A DNA stretch of 64,000 bases from Hyaloscypha bicolor E (GCF_002865645.1 NW_020194667.1:2317762-2381761), one strand, 5' to 3'. Shown: positions 23,298 to 35,231, numbered from the stretch's first letter. Notes: a model not told the origin generated them from the letters alone. Made by a program: numbers and translations.

Positions 23298-24653
23298 TTA
23301 TTCTTGCGAACTCAACTCCTCGACATTCTTAACAACAATTTGAATCGCATCGAACTTTGTCATTTCCTCTTCAATTTCCTTTGCTTTCAGTCGATACGTC
23401 TCATTTGATAGCACCTTCTTGACAGCCTCTTGTAATTTCTCTGGAGATGGCTTGTTTGTTCCCAAACTGACACCAACACCAGCCCACTCTGCACGAGCAG
23501 CATTCTCGGGTTTGTCGGTAATCCCGGTGGCTGTCACAACCGGTAATCCATGGTTCATCGCATGCTGAAGTCCTCCATAGCCTCCATGATTGACGAAGAC
23601 ATCTGCGTGGGGGAACAGCTCGTCGTATGGGAAATAATCAACCACTCGACAATTGTCTGGAATGGAAACCTCGGAGGGCAGTTTTGCTCCTGAACAGCCG
23701 AGCAATACCACCACAATCACATCTTCGTTGGCGAGACCTTGCATCGTTGGAACAATCAAATTTTGGTAAGGGATATTGATCGTTGTGCCCCCACATACCA
23801 CCACAACTGGTTTCTTCGATTTTGTAACTTCTCCCCACCATTCAGGGTATTCAACTTTCGTTGAGGATGTCAGCCGATGCCTTCCTTTTGGGAGACTGCC
23901 TGCAAACTGAAAGCCTTTTGGAAACTCAGACCTGGGATATTCAAGACCTGGAACACATAATTGTAGGTATCGATCCGGTAGTTGAACTTGGGCATCCAGC
24001 ACATGATAGCGAGATGTTGTACCGCCTAAGGACTCGACCACCCTTTGGAACTTTTCATCGGGTACCGAATATGCACCCTGGTAAAGCTCTTTAATCGCCG
24101 CTGCATTTCTCTCGTGGCTTTTTGGGGTTGGATCATATTTCAATCCAGATCCGAATGGCGGAACTTCAGGACTAGACAACGCCAGAGGCTGAATTCCCAC
24201 AGAAATGACACCCAGTGGTCGCATCCCAGAACCCATGAGGCTCGGAAGTGCACCCCAGAATGTGCATTCATGAAGAATGATCACCTCTCTATTTTTCTCG
24301 TTCGCCTCCTGCAAGAATTTCTGAATTCCTGCATGTTGATCAGGAATCATCCCAACCTGCACATGTTCCCAAACTGTAGCATTGAATCCCGGTCCAGGTG
24401 GCTGGAAGAAGTCCTTGTGCTTCTCTTGTGGTATTGCCATGAAAAGTGATCGCTCAGTCCAGTCTGCCTTTCCTGGGAATGGAAGGAAGGAGGCACCGAT
24501 GGCCTCCGTTTTCTCGCGACAAGTGGACCCCGTGTAGATTGTTACTTCGTAGCCGCATTCAATCAGGCCTTTGGATATTGTGGCGATGGGTCCGAAATGG
24601 CCATCTTGGTGGAGGCAGCAGGCTAGGATAAGAGGTTTGGTTGTTTCTACCAT
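23298..24653 (-). CDS. GT1 family UDP-glycosyltransferase (MGT-type)
   Basis: A single intact exon encodes 451 aa with GT-B architecture. The N-terminal acceptor half begins PLILACCLHQDGHFGPIATI. The C-terminal nucleotide-sugar half has VVVVCGGTTIN, YFPYDELFPHADVFVNHGGY, GGLQHAMNHGLPVV, and TDKPENAARAEWAGVGV, which corresponds to the UDP-sugar-binding signature. It has no signal peptide or membrane anchor, so it is probably cytosolic, glycosylating a small lipophilic or secondary metabolite. The substrate cannot be read from sequence. A TTTATAC element lies about 80 bp upstream of the ATG. No other biosynthetic genes are adjacent. Confidence 0.88.
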   Translation of the reverse strand: MVETTKPLILACCLHQDGHFGPIATISKGLIECGYEVTIYTGSTCREKTEAIGASFLPFPGKADWTERSLFMAIPQEKHKDFFQPPGPGFNATVWEHVQVGMIPDQHAGIQKFLQEANEKNREVIILHECTFWGALPSLMGSGMRPLGVISVGIQPLALSSPEVPPFGSGLKYDPTPKSHERNAAAIKELYQGAYSVPDEKFQRVVESLGGTTSRYHVLDAQVQLPDRYLQLCVPGLEYPRSEFPKGFQFAGSLPKGRHRLTSSTKVEYPEWWGEVTKSKKPVVVVCGGTTINIPYQNLIVPTMQGLANEDVIVVVLLGCSGAKLPSEVSIPDNCRVVDYFPYDELFPHADVFVNHGGYGGLQHAMNHGLPVVTATGITDKPENAARAEWAGVGVSLGTNKPSPEKLQEAVKKVLSNETYRLKAKEIEEEMTKFDAIQIVVKNVEELSSQE

Positions 24654-25905
24654 AATTACTGATCAACTGATGAAAGTAGATATGTGTCGAGAGAATGGCC
24701 GGAGTAAAAAAGGGTTCTTAGCACATAGTGTGGGATTTATACATTGTGAGCTGCGGCGCGTGGCAGCCTTGTGGCTGAGAGGGATCGCGCGAGACGGCCC
24801 ATCATTGAGCTGACCAAAAGAGCGTATTGGTGGATCTGCATGGCGTCTCTCATATCACACTCGGCTCTCGCGGAAGGTTGGCTCCTCAGCCAACCAAAAT
24901 TACGAAAAATATCGGCGCAGTGGCGTGAGAACTTATGCCATGCAAAGCACATTTCAAAGCGGGCTCCTATTCCAAGGAAATTGACTTGTTGTGTGGTCCC
25001 AGCTGGACGGGCTGCAAGATAGGGGTAAGCACTTGCGTTAAAGACAGCCATTCAACTCCTTGCTGACATCAGATTTGTTGCAGTGTTTTGGAGGTTGACG
25101 ACTTGATTTTTCAGCTCACGCGGGGTAAGCGCTCTATATATACATCTGGTATATAAACTACAGTGTACCAGCGTACACTCAGTTCCAACAAGATTTTGGC
25201 CAAGTCTAGGCGAGAGAAAGGAGCAGACCGGATCCCGAATCAATCGGACCAAGTATTTTTGGTATTATTATTTTCGCTAGATTGTTAAAATCATTCAATT
25301 CAAGAATATGTGAAAAAGTAAGTTTCCGCAGCCTTTCATTTTACGCTTCAGTAGGAGAATTGCTGTCCATTTCTTGCCTGTTGAGGCACTGGTAATCCGA
25401 CTGTTTCTGACATGACACATTTTGACAGGATTGCTCAAAAAGGAGGTCGACAAGTAAACGGAAGGCAGGTAATCTCCAGAATACAGCAGCAGGTTGAGAC
25501 GTACGTCGCCAACTCTGTAGATTTGCGAAGAATTGTGGAGAGACAATTTGAAGGACTGAGAATGATTTAAAAAAATCCCGGGTCAACTGCGAAGCTCATT
25601 GTTCTTCTTGTTGCCATTAAAAACCAGAGAACCGGCTTGCTTGTTATGTGATACCACCGGAATGTCAACGCTGGGCGTACTTGACCAGCGCCGCCTTTGC
25701 TCAGCCCAGCTCAAGAACGGTCATGTCTTCTCAGGTCTACTTCTCTCTGCTCCACCACCACTAGTTATATAGTTATTGTGCCCAAGATCATTCTGACTCC
25801 ATGAGGTAATTACAATAACTAATAAAAATAATTAATATAAAACAATCTTAATTTCAACCCGGTTTATCCCGGGAGAGGTGAATCATAAATTAATTAAAAC
25901 TTGGA
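24654..25905. other. Intergenic, no gene recognised
   Basis: No supported gene. TATA-like clusters occur at 25134-25156 and an AT-rich stretch begins near 25800, merging into the relic on the right. Confidence 0.4.
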
Positions 25906-26168
25906 TTATATCATATCTATAATATACTGCTTAAGGCCAACTTCCACTACAGAGACTTCAACATATTCGCTATTGTCAACTTGAGTCTCTGCGTCCTCGC
26001 ATAATTCTATACGAAGATCACGGCATAAAGTGACGGGATTAGAGCGTATTTGTGCTTTAACAGCAGTTCGGTGTCTTTTTCTTTTTTTAAGCGAACTCGG
26101 TCACTAAATAACCCTATAATTCTAGGCCATTGCCCTAAAAATACGCTAAAAGGCGAGAGCAAGGGATA
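25906..26168 (-). pseudogene. Relic open frame of unknown protein
   Basis: An 87-codon minus-strand frame ends MI-stop. It contains SPFSVFLGQWPRIIGLFSD and a basic KKRKRHRTAVKAQIR region, then an acidic ELCEDAETQVDNSEYVEV tail. Upstream the same frame is broken by TGA and by several TA-rich stops. It looks like the C-terminal remnant of a transposon or other repeated protein eroded towards AT. No family was identified. Confidence 0.3.
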
Positions 26169-27399
26169 TCACACCTTTTTAGGCTTATCCCCTATACTTA
26201 TAAGGGATACCTCGCTAAAGAGCCCTATAATGATTACTTATTTAGCGTCTAAGCACTATCGTTACTCCGCTAGTAGCACTATTTACTCCCAAAGATCTTT
26301 TTATACCTTGCGAGTGTCTTATAGCGCCTCTTGATATTTGCTTAGGGGACATGGCCCGGAGCTATAGGGCTTTACTGCGGTCTCAACCCCCTAAATTGTG
26401 CCCTGGGGATGCCAAGGGCCCAAAGGTCGCAAGGCTCCAACCTCTCCTGTGATGTGGCAGGGAACATTTGATCTTAGTCGGCCGCTCGCGGGAGTTGGAG
26501 ACTAGCAAGCGTGTGCATCAGCCCACTGAAGAAACTGAAATCAATTGAAATCGCCCGGCTGTAGGACTCCCATTACCCGTAGACGTCGAGATGTTATAAA
26601 ATCATGGGGCTGAGCCATGTAACGTCGTCACGCGCACGGAAGCGAATGTGTTATGATTCGATCAGGTAGACAAGGCAGTGTTCTTGACTTCCTCAGGTCT
26701 TTAAACCCTTGTACTGAAGTATGAGGGTTGAACTTTTGACTGACTAGTACATAATGTCATCAAAATGGATCTATCATGTGACATACAATAACGGTAGAAC
26801 CCAAAATAGTTCCGGAAGGATCCTAGTCGGAGTCAAAATGGGACCCGCCTATAGAGACAAGACGAGAAAGTGTAACCGGGCTTCAAGGGAGCCAAAATGA
26901 GCCCCTGCGGATACTAAAATGGCTCTTTAATGCTAGCGCGTTCTCAGGCGGTGCTTAGGAATGCTCACCCATATATCAGGCTAAAGCAGCAACAGCTCAG
27001 CTCCAGAGCCGAAATGGAAAATGCCATGAAAATAATCCCATACTGAGCTCCCTGTTTCAGTGCTAATCCGTTTCTTTGTTACTCCACTAGCTATTGTTTC
27101 GCTAAAAACGTTGAGAGTAGACTGGTCATCCCAGAGATTCATCGTTGAAAATTCAGTGAAGCGCTTCTGCAGTGCGCCCTTTATATTCAAAGAAGAAAAG
27201 GTCATCTTTTTATAAGACAATTTTCAAGTATCAATGTGGAGCTTAAAAGGAAGCGTTGAGTTTTTCAAGACAAAATACACATACGAAGGTATAAACGTGG
27301 GTTCCCTCGCTCTCACTTGTCTTACACAACGCCGCTTCTTCCAAACAAGCTCTATTCAAGCCTCCTCTGTTTCAGCGAGCAAGTTACCTTCCCTCAAAA
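26169..27399. other. Intergenic, no gene recognised
   Basis: No supported gene is seen. The region from 26169 to about 26340 continues the AT-shifted relic. Near 26770-26930 the phrase AAAATGG/CAAAATG recurs several times without clear structure. Confidence 0.35.
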
Positions 27400-27655
27400 C
27401 TCATCAAATTTCCGCGAAAAATTCACATCCCCCTACGTCAATTACGATAATCCCCAAAACGAGCAGTTCAGTACATTTTAGACTCATCTATTTGAGGATT
27501 GAGCTGCTGAATACGCAGCAAATCACGGAATCAACTACAATAAAGATGGTACAGTCGGTGGTCTCGCCCTCGGTACGTAACATCTTGATAACTACGGAGT
27601 ATTCTATAACCTTTTCCCGCTCGAAGATTTACGAGGCAGCAACAGTCTGAACCTT
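27400..27655 (+). pseudogene. Decayed coding fragment, unknown family
   Basis: One plus-strand frame reads like a real protein (PYVNYDNPQNEQFSTF, then AAEYAANHGINYNKDG, VGGLALG, LDNYGVFYNLFPLEDL). It carries TAG, TGA and TAA stops, each of which would be Gln or Arg if C-to-T changes were undone. No start, splice pattern or known family could be identified. Coding-like phrases may continue to about 28200 in broken frames. Confidence 0.35.
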
Positions 27656-28379
27656 TCGTTCTTTTGATTGCAACTCATATTGGTCGACGAATATCATTCG
27701 TCCACTTCAACGTCGGCAACACCGACCAAGAGAATTGCGTATTGCGAGCAAGGCAGCCGATGACGAGGTCCGCATGGGGCATGCTCATGATGTTGGTCTT
27801 GACACCGGCAGCACAATCATCCTCGCTTCTCAGAAGATCAGCTAGGAACTGGGCTCGAGCCACCCGTGGACAAAAGCTTCAAAATTCTGGTTCCCATAAA
27901 GCTGACTATCAATGTAAGCGAGCTAGGCTGGCCATCCGCAAGCCTCTATTCGAGAGCGTATTAAGCCAACATCCAGGCCCAAAACCCCGAGCAAACAATT
28001 TGCGACTATTGGAGTTGTTCTCCGAGTTCCATTGCATAACGGACGTCCGCTCGTGGATCGGTTGGAGCAATTGGTACTTGGCTAGATCAAATCTGGTCGG
28101 AATTGGTGTGTGGAGGTCCCGAAGCAGTTGACAATCCGAGCTCAGCAGGTTGCACTCCACAGGGCGGCTGTGGAGGCATTCGAGCGTGCTTGATTGGGGA
28201 AACCAGAGCTTCACCGAAGGGGTTCTGAGGTTTCTCCTAAGTTGGATGCAAGCAAAGAGATGTTCAACGTAGCTAAAGGAGTTTTTTGAGATATTGCAGT
28301 CGTTTGCCAGAGACGCTAAGTTCACTAATTTTCTGCAGAGAAAAAAGGTCTGAACGCCAAACATAAATAATACTACCAA

Positions 28380-30515
28380 CGAGTTGAATAAAAATATTTC
28401 CTGTAATAGTATATTAAATAATCTAATTAATTATTATTATTGGCCAGTAATTATATTAAATTGAGTCAAAACCCTAGTAATTAAATAACAATTAATTATT
28501 TACTTAATTTAATTAAATAAAATTAATTATTGGGTAACGTGGTATTATATAGTACCAGCGGTTATATTCTCGGTTAAATCGCATAAAACCGCATTTTAAT
28601 GCATTACTCTCCCTAACCTTCCTTTATATCTACTACTATTATAGCTTACATTCGCATTTCCTTTAAAAAGCTAAGTAATAACCCTCCAGAACAGAAGTAA
28701 TTAACCCTATTAAAGAGAGGATATATTATTAGACGATATTCTTTAGATATAAGTCCTATATTTATTACTACTTACTATTTCATATTTAAATTAATAATTC
28801 AATTAATAGTTATATTTGTACTATACCGGATCCGAGAATATAATTTACTCAAATCTGATTAGCTAAAAGTTTATATATATTATAATTATTAAAAGCTTTT
28901 TTAATATATATACCTATACCTAAAGAATATATATAAATAAATCTGAATAGCTATAAGTTATACTTTTAAGAATAATACTATATATAAGTACTTAGCCTTA
29001 TATAATATTACTAATTAGTATATAAAGCGCCGTTTATATCTTATATAGGTATATATAGCTACTAGGCTTATATAACATTTATAGTATTAATTTATAATAT
29101 ATAAGAAATAGAGTTTATTTATATAAAGTAATAAGTATTTTATAAAATAGAAATAAAGCAAAAATTAAAAGTAGTACTTTTATATACTAGACTAGAAGTA
29201 AAAAAGGGAAATAATTTAGCCTATAATATATATAAGAATATAAGTATTATAATCTGAAAGTGCTTTTAGAACTATAAAAGATTAGATTTATATATAATAG
29301 ACTAAGACTTTAAATTCAAGAATATAAATACTTTATTAGGTTTTATTTATAAGTTCTTAATATATAAATAGTCCTATAATATAGAGAACTAGATAATAAT
29401 ACTTATATAATTCGTAATTAGTTTATTATATAAGATATAAAATAGATTAATTAGTTCCTATATTCTTTTAATTTTAATTCAATTAAATATATCTAATAAA
29501 TACTTAAGAAACTATTAATAGAAATATATCTAGAGCTCTTTATAAATTATAAAAAAAGTAAATAGAATAGAGAGAATATAAAAGAGGCTTTAAAGATATA
29601 TTAAGCTATAATTTTAAAAGAGATTTTTAATAAGTTATATATAAGTATAAAATATAAAATTAATAAGTATTATATAAAATATTAAAGTTATTTTTTATTA
29701 TAATTAAAAAAAAGAAATTATAATAATTAAAATATACTATTATATATATAAATTCAATTATAATTAATAAAAATTTAAAGATTTAAAAATAATAGCAAAA
29801 TATAAGATATAAAATAAAAAATACTTAGTTAAAAATATAATTAATACTATTATATATAAATCTAAAAGTAATATAAATGTTATAATATAAAAGTAAAATA
29901 TATTTTATTTTATTTTAAATATTACTTTATTATAATAAGCTTAATAATTAGTATTTCGCTTTTATTTACTTTATTTATCTTTATTAATAAGTATTATAAT
30001 AAGGGTTTTAGCTTTTTAAGTTATATAATATAATTATATAATTTATATATATATTATATTATTTTCCTTTTTTGGAAATTAATTAATTTTTACTTTCTTT
30101 ATATTTTAATTATATATTATTTAAAGAAAAAAAAGAGAATTTATTACTTATATAATAATTAAAAATATTTAATTTTATTTAGTTTAATAATTAAATTATA
30201 ATTAATTACTTAAGTATTTTTAATTATATTTTTAATATATTGTTTTATATACAGGCTCTTATTTATAATAAATATTTTATTTATTATCTTTAAAAGCTAT
30301 TTCACTTTTAAGTATATATATTAGGCCTTATATATAAGAAATTATTTAAAAACAGCCTCTTCTCTCCTTATTCAAATTATATAAATTCTCTAATCTTTAA
30401 TAGAATTTAATTTACGGAAGATATATTTGAGTCTTTTCGAAGTTTAATTAATTAAACTTTAATTTTTACTCTATATTAGAAAAGTTATATTATTTCAAAA
30501 TTAGGCCTTTCTATT
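28380..30515. repeat. Extremely AT-rich block (RIP-like transposon graveyard)
   Basis: About 2.1 kb consist almost wholly of A and T, with TATA/ATATA and TTAATTA dominating and hardly any CG. Both edges are abrupt; the right edge is where the AACTGGGCCC stretch begins near 30520. No frame longer than about 60 codons exists. This composition is typical of repeats mutated by RIP in Pezizomycotina. The original element cannot be identified. Confidence 0.8.
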
Positions 30516-30839
30516 ATCGAACTGGGCCCACGATTGGCCAATCGCTCGTATTAATGAACAAGGGGGAAGAACACCTTGTTTGGGGAATCGGCAAAAAAAA
30601 ACTCTAAAACGTCAACACCGACCTAGAGTCTCTGCCAAATGCAGCTTCTCGTCGACCAGTCCGAACAGCTGGTGATTGATGAGCTCAACCCGGGTTGAGG
30701 CCGGAAAACTAGTATTCCAGCTCAGATGACTGCTCGAAAGCAGCAGTCTGAACTTGAAGATACATTCATCAACGTTTGATATGGAGCGGTGGATGAATCG
30801 AGATGCCCGCTTATTGATTCAACATGCATGGTTGCCGGC

Positions 30840-31302
30840 TAGGGATGGCATAAGTATGGTTTTAGGAAGACCAATATTGTATGTATATAAAATATGGGTT
30901 CTAGACCAATATTATTTATTATATTGGGTATTTTTAGACATTATTTCCAATTAGGCTAGAACCTGCTCCCAACTAATAAAATTACTTGAAACGTGTCACG
31001 TGCAGACAGAATTTCGCACGATGATTCAAACTTCTCTTTCTTAATATTATTAATTAATCAGACCGTCCACAACAATGCAACCATGCCACCTTTAACTAAT
31101 CGGAATGCTACGCACGCTGATCGATATACGCCTGCGCAGTTCACGATAATTTAGCCAGCAGTTGGTTGCGGGTTTCGAACGCCTAAGAGCCAGTGCAAGC
31201 ACTGATATTGCATAAGCACCATAATATTAGTATAAAAATTATGCATATAATATTGGTAGACCAATATTATATACATAGATTGTGTATTTTTTTCCAACCC
31301 TA
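30840..31302. mobile_element. Probable second hAT-type MITE (463 bp)
   Basis: The left end TAGGGATGG and the right end CCAACCCTA form a 9-bp inverted repeat with one mismatch. The flanks TTGCCGGC (30832-30839) and TTGCCGAT (31303-31310) match at six of eight positions, like an aged 8-bp hAT target duplication. Inside, GACCAATATT motifs occur near both ends, including a hairpin AATATTGGT-AG-ACCAATATT at 31249-31268. No transposase is encoded. The match is less perfect than the element at 21613. Confidence 0.5.
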
Positions 31303-31340
31303 TTGCCGATATAGTTGCCGGTATGGTTGCCGGCATGCAT
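31303..31340. repeat. TTGCCGG/TATG minisatellite (about 3 copies)
   Basis: Three successive roughly 12-bp units of the form TTGCCGRTATRG lie immediately right of the MITE. One further unit, with the same ATGCATGG context, lies immediately left of it. Confidence 0.6.
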
Positions 31341-31746
31341 AGCTAGCTGTCTTGCTATTGGATCTGTTGGTATGGCTTGCGCGGCATGGCGGATCGTGCT
31401 TGGAGGACAGAAACTTCAGTAGCAATTTAAAAATACTGTTTTCTTTTCGGTTAAGCAATTTCCACCAATATTAAGCAAGAACCCAAGAACGGCTCATCCC
31501 GCAAGCCGTCTGAGACTCTGAGTTCGATCTTACAGGCTCGGGTATTGCTTCCGTGAAACTTAGTCATGGATCACCACTTTGTGTCGGCCGGCTCATTGCT
31601 CCATCGGGTTGGCCAGACCTGTGCGGAGTCGTTACTTTGTGCTGGCATCGCACCTACCACCCAATCAGCATAATAAAGACCGAGAATTGAAAAGTTCGAT
31701 GAGGGACGTCTCTGACTCTCTTCTTCAACGACTGACCATCACGAAT

Positions 31747-33660
31747 ATGACTGGCTTCTTAGCAGAACTCAGCCCTACGGCGCTTGTCCTTCTCTTAACC
31801 CCCATCACTTTGATCACCTATTACATCCTCTTTGCTCCCCGCATTGAATTCCCACCCAAGGCTCCTAAGCAAACTTCAGAACAGTATCCAGTGGTCGGTG
31901 CTTTAGCCTATTTCTCCGAGAAATGGGACTTTTATCGAAGATCAAGTCGTGAAAGTCCTTCTGGAAACTTCAGCTTCTATCTCGGGAAAAATGCGGTTGT
32001 TGGTCTTGCTGGGGAAATCGGAAGAGATGTGTTCTATAATACAAAGGAGTTCGGGATATCACAAGGGTAAGTTTTTACTCCACTCGAGGTTCCCATTCCT
32101 TGGTGAACCTCACCCTGCTCAGGGTGATAATTAACATGAGCAAGCCAAGCTCTAAATCCTCGAATACCTGGTCCTCCCGAACTCCCAGGGTTTCTAGGAA
32201 AGGCATTATCCTTGGACGATGACGAATTCACTCCCATCTTTCTCCGCTTTCTCCGCTCAATCCTCACCACGGAGCGCTTCTCTCGAGGTAAGAATATTCC
32301 TGACTGGCTGGATTGTTACACAACTGATGCACGTCCTCCAGATCTGCCAGTGCTGGTTCACGACGCCAAAGAAGGATTACGCACATTGGCCACTTCTTCA
32401 TCCACCATTATAAACCCATTCGATGTCTTATTTAAGGTTATATTCCAGCTCACTGCGCGTGCACTCTGTTGCAACGATCTTGCCGACCAAACTGAACTAC
32501 TTGATAAGATAATACATCTTTTCTTAACTGCTGGCACCAGTTACAATCCCAGAATCATTCTGTTTCCGTCACTTATGAAATTATTAAGTCCTGCGTACTG
32601 GAAGCAAATGAGCGCATCAATAAGAATGTACATGCTCGTTAAGGGTATCTTGGATCAACGAAAAAGATCGGCAAAACGTGATGCCGATCCGCTGCAACAT
32701 CTGATTGACCAGGGAACAGCTGATGCAAGCATAATCCAGGTAAGGTGGAAACCCTTATGCTATGGGTCCTTAGCTGCTCACATGTTGTACTTAGATGTTG
32801 CTCACCGTTCTTTTCGCTGGGATCGAAAACAGTGGCAAGTTCGCAGCCTGGAACCTAATTTATCTCTCCCTGAATCCAAAATGGAAGACACAGGTTCTTG
32901 ATGAAATAAAAGCGGCTGTAGCGAAGTACACAACAGATAGAACTGCGCCCTTGATTGAGCAACTTTCGTCGCTGCCTTTGGAAGCTTGGGAAAGAGAGTT
33001 TCCAGTCATCGATATGGTCTTAGCGGAGACAATCCGACTGCAATTACAAGGAGTCCTATTTCGAAAGAATGTCGGTGGTAGCGATATCAAGGTCGGCGAT
33101 GAAATTATCCCAAATGGCGCTTATGTGGTAAGCCTCAATGAACGAGCAATACTTGACAAAGACTGTGACTAACGATGGGCTAAACAGCTCTATCACAACG
33201 CTGATGTTCACCTTGACCCGTCAATATACCCTGACCCTCTCAAGTGGGATCCTTCGAGACACTTGCCAGGGAACCCAGAAAGCAAAAAGAAGCGAACGGA
33301 GTTTCTTGGCTGGGGTGCAGGAAAACATAGTTGTGGTAAGTTTTTCTGTCCTACTGTAAGCGTGGAAACTGATCACTTTCTTCACAGGTGGAATCCGAGT
33401 AAGTCTACGCGTAGTGATTTCCATCTCACAAGGGACTAATATACTTTCGGTAGTTCGCAAAGTTCGAAAACAACATTGCAGTTGTTTCATTCCTTGCGAC
33501 ATACGATTTCGAGCTCTGTGATGAACAAGGGACAGTACTAAAAAATGGTCCTGAGTACAATGTTAACAGTCAGAGCTTCTCTCAACCGGACAGTCCGGCG
33601 TACCTTCGGATTTGGCCAAGGGAAGAAATCGGTGAAGGACTTCACGAACAGTGCGGCTAG
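31747..33660 (+). CDS. Cytochrome P450
   Basis: The ATG at 31747 is followed by a membrane anchor (LSPTALVLLLTPITLITYYILF) and a Pro-rich hinge FPPKAPKQ. The I-helix is FAGIENSGKFAAW, the K-helix ETIRLQLQ (ExxR), the PERF-region PDPLKWDPSRH, and the heme loop FLGWGAGKHSC then GGIR and FAKFENN. Exons: 31747-32066, about 32189-32739, 32795-33127, 33188-33335, an 11-nt micro-exon 33388-33398 and 33454-33660, with all phases agreeing except at the first intron. There the obvious donor (GTAAGT) and acceptor (CCCAG) leave the frame off by one, so either an extra small exon exists or the gene carries a 1-nt lesion. The substrate is unknown. Confidence 0.75.
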
Positions 33661-34177
33661 TCCGTTAAACACATTGTTAGAGAGTACTATATTTAGGGCA
33701 TGGTTAACAACTCACGGTGAGAGACGTGATCGAGTCTTGTGAAATCGTTGAACATAGCGGAAAGATACTCTAGTCTCAATCACGTCTCTTCTTCCTGTCA
33801 AACATTAATGAGAGCAGCCTTTGCCAAAAAAAGAAAGAAAAAGGTGGATCTATGTTGATCTGCTAAAAGAGTGTGCATTTGGAATTTCGGATTGAGAGCT
33901 GATGTTGTATCAGCGAAGGGAGGAGCATTCCAACGCAAACCAAGTCTGACGTTGAATCGACCAAGAAAAGCAGCAGAAGTAAATTGGATCACCTCTTGTG
34001 TGCGACGAAGGTACCCATCACAATAACATACAACGAGATGTAGGTGAACATGAAAGCTGATCAAGATCGACAGTCTATTACTTCGTACTATCAGCAGCCT
34101 CCAAGACATTCACAAGCCAATCCGCCCCTCATACACCCCAGCCTCAATGTCAATTCCAGCAAGCCATACTCGTCCCT
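33661..34177. other. Convergent intergenic region
   Basis: This lies between the P450 stop and the convergent glyoxalase-fold gene. A minus-strand frame of 103 codons at 33798-34109 has no recognisable motif and no splice context; I do not call it. Confidence 0.4.
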
Positions 34178-34813
34178 TCACAGACTGAACTCCAATCTAT
34201 TCCCCGCATAATCCCTCGCAAAGAATCTCGTCGGGTACTCTACCCCTTTCGCTCCTGTACAAAATTAGCTTGACCCCCTTCACTCGACCCCATTTCCGCT
34301 CAACGCACCACTATTCACAGCCCCTGGCTTGTCAACAGCCATCGGTTTCCCCTCCCCTCCCTTTTCGTAATGCGCCCATATCCTCTCCCTCAACTCATTC
34401 AATGTCTCCACATTCTCAAGTTTAAAGCATGGGTGGCGGGAGGCGGTAGGTTCATTGGGAACAGCAGAGTTGGAAGAGATGTGGATTTGTTGGCCTCTGG
34501 GGGTGATGTCGAACCTTGTTCTCAGTCAGTCGGATTCCTTTTCCATTCTTCGATGAAAGTGAGTGGGTTTGAGATGAGGGGTAGCGTGGCGAGGAAAGGA
34601 TTTGAAGTGAAGAGTGGGGGGCCTGAAGCAGGGGCAGGAAGGGGTGAAGGAGACCGGAAGAAAGGGGAAGAGAACATACCACGCCAAAGTGTCCTTCTGT
34701 AGCACCGGGACAGCTACTCTCGTAAAGCCAAGCGTGTTACCGTAGAACTCAGCTGCCTGCTCGAGGGTTCCGGGTGGGATCGTGAGGTTTACGTGTGCGA
34801 TGCCGATAATCAT
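34178..34813 (-). CDS. Glyoxalase/VOC superfamily protein
   Basis: Three exons, 34680-34813, 34309-34514 and 34178-34254, with introns of 165 and 54 bp, join in phase to give 138 aa. The N-terminal beta-alpha-beta unit IIGIAHVNLTIPPGTLEQAA carries a metal-ligand-type His. A strand FDITPRGQQIHISSN, a second unit RHPCFKLENVETLNELRER, and a C-terminal FFARDYAGNRLEFSL, with the family's D-x-x-G-N-x-x-E/F ending, complete one vicinal-oxygen-chelate domain pair. It could act as a metalloenzyme in small-molecule detoxification or dioxygenation; the reaction is unknown. Confidence 0.8.
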
Positions 34814-35231
34814 GATGTCTTATTGTGTGAGTTCTAAGGAAAAGAATAGGTGATGAGAATGAGAGAAGATGAGATGAGGGGGTGTGGATGTCACGATGGG
34901 AGCGATGTCGCCAACGAGGGGCGGCAGGTGCGGGAGGTGCGGGTTTGGTGGGTAAACTTTGACGCGGTTCACGTGACTTGGATCTTTCCCCTTTTGATCA
35001 AAATCTCCTTAAGCGAGAGCAAAAGGGGTGAGCAGCAGCAGCAATATATGGTGTCAGTCGCGGCGTCGATGACATTGCATGTTTGCCCGTTCTGGTTATT
35101 CAAAAGTGGATGGAGCCAAGCTTAGTTGGCTTGCTTGGCCAGGGCTTCGCAGGAAAGAAAGTTCCAGCCATGTTACCGGCGTGCCCGGGACATCAAGTAG
35201 AGCTAGCGCATTATTTGGGCACTAATATCAC

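Noticed and set aside
31579..31746. N-terminal extension of the P450 frame
   Set aside because: The frame is open upstream, but the membrane anchor expected at the N-terminus starts just after the ATG at 31747.
33798..34109. 103-codon minus-strand frame downstream of the VOC gene
   Set aside because: No family resemblance; its position fits 3' UTR sequence.
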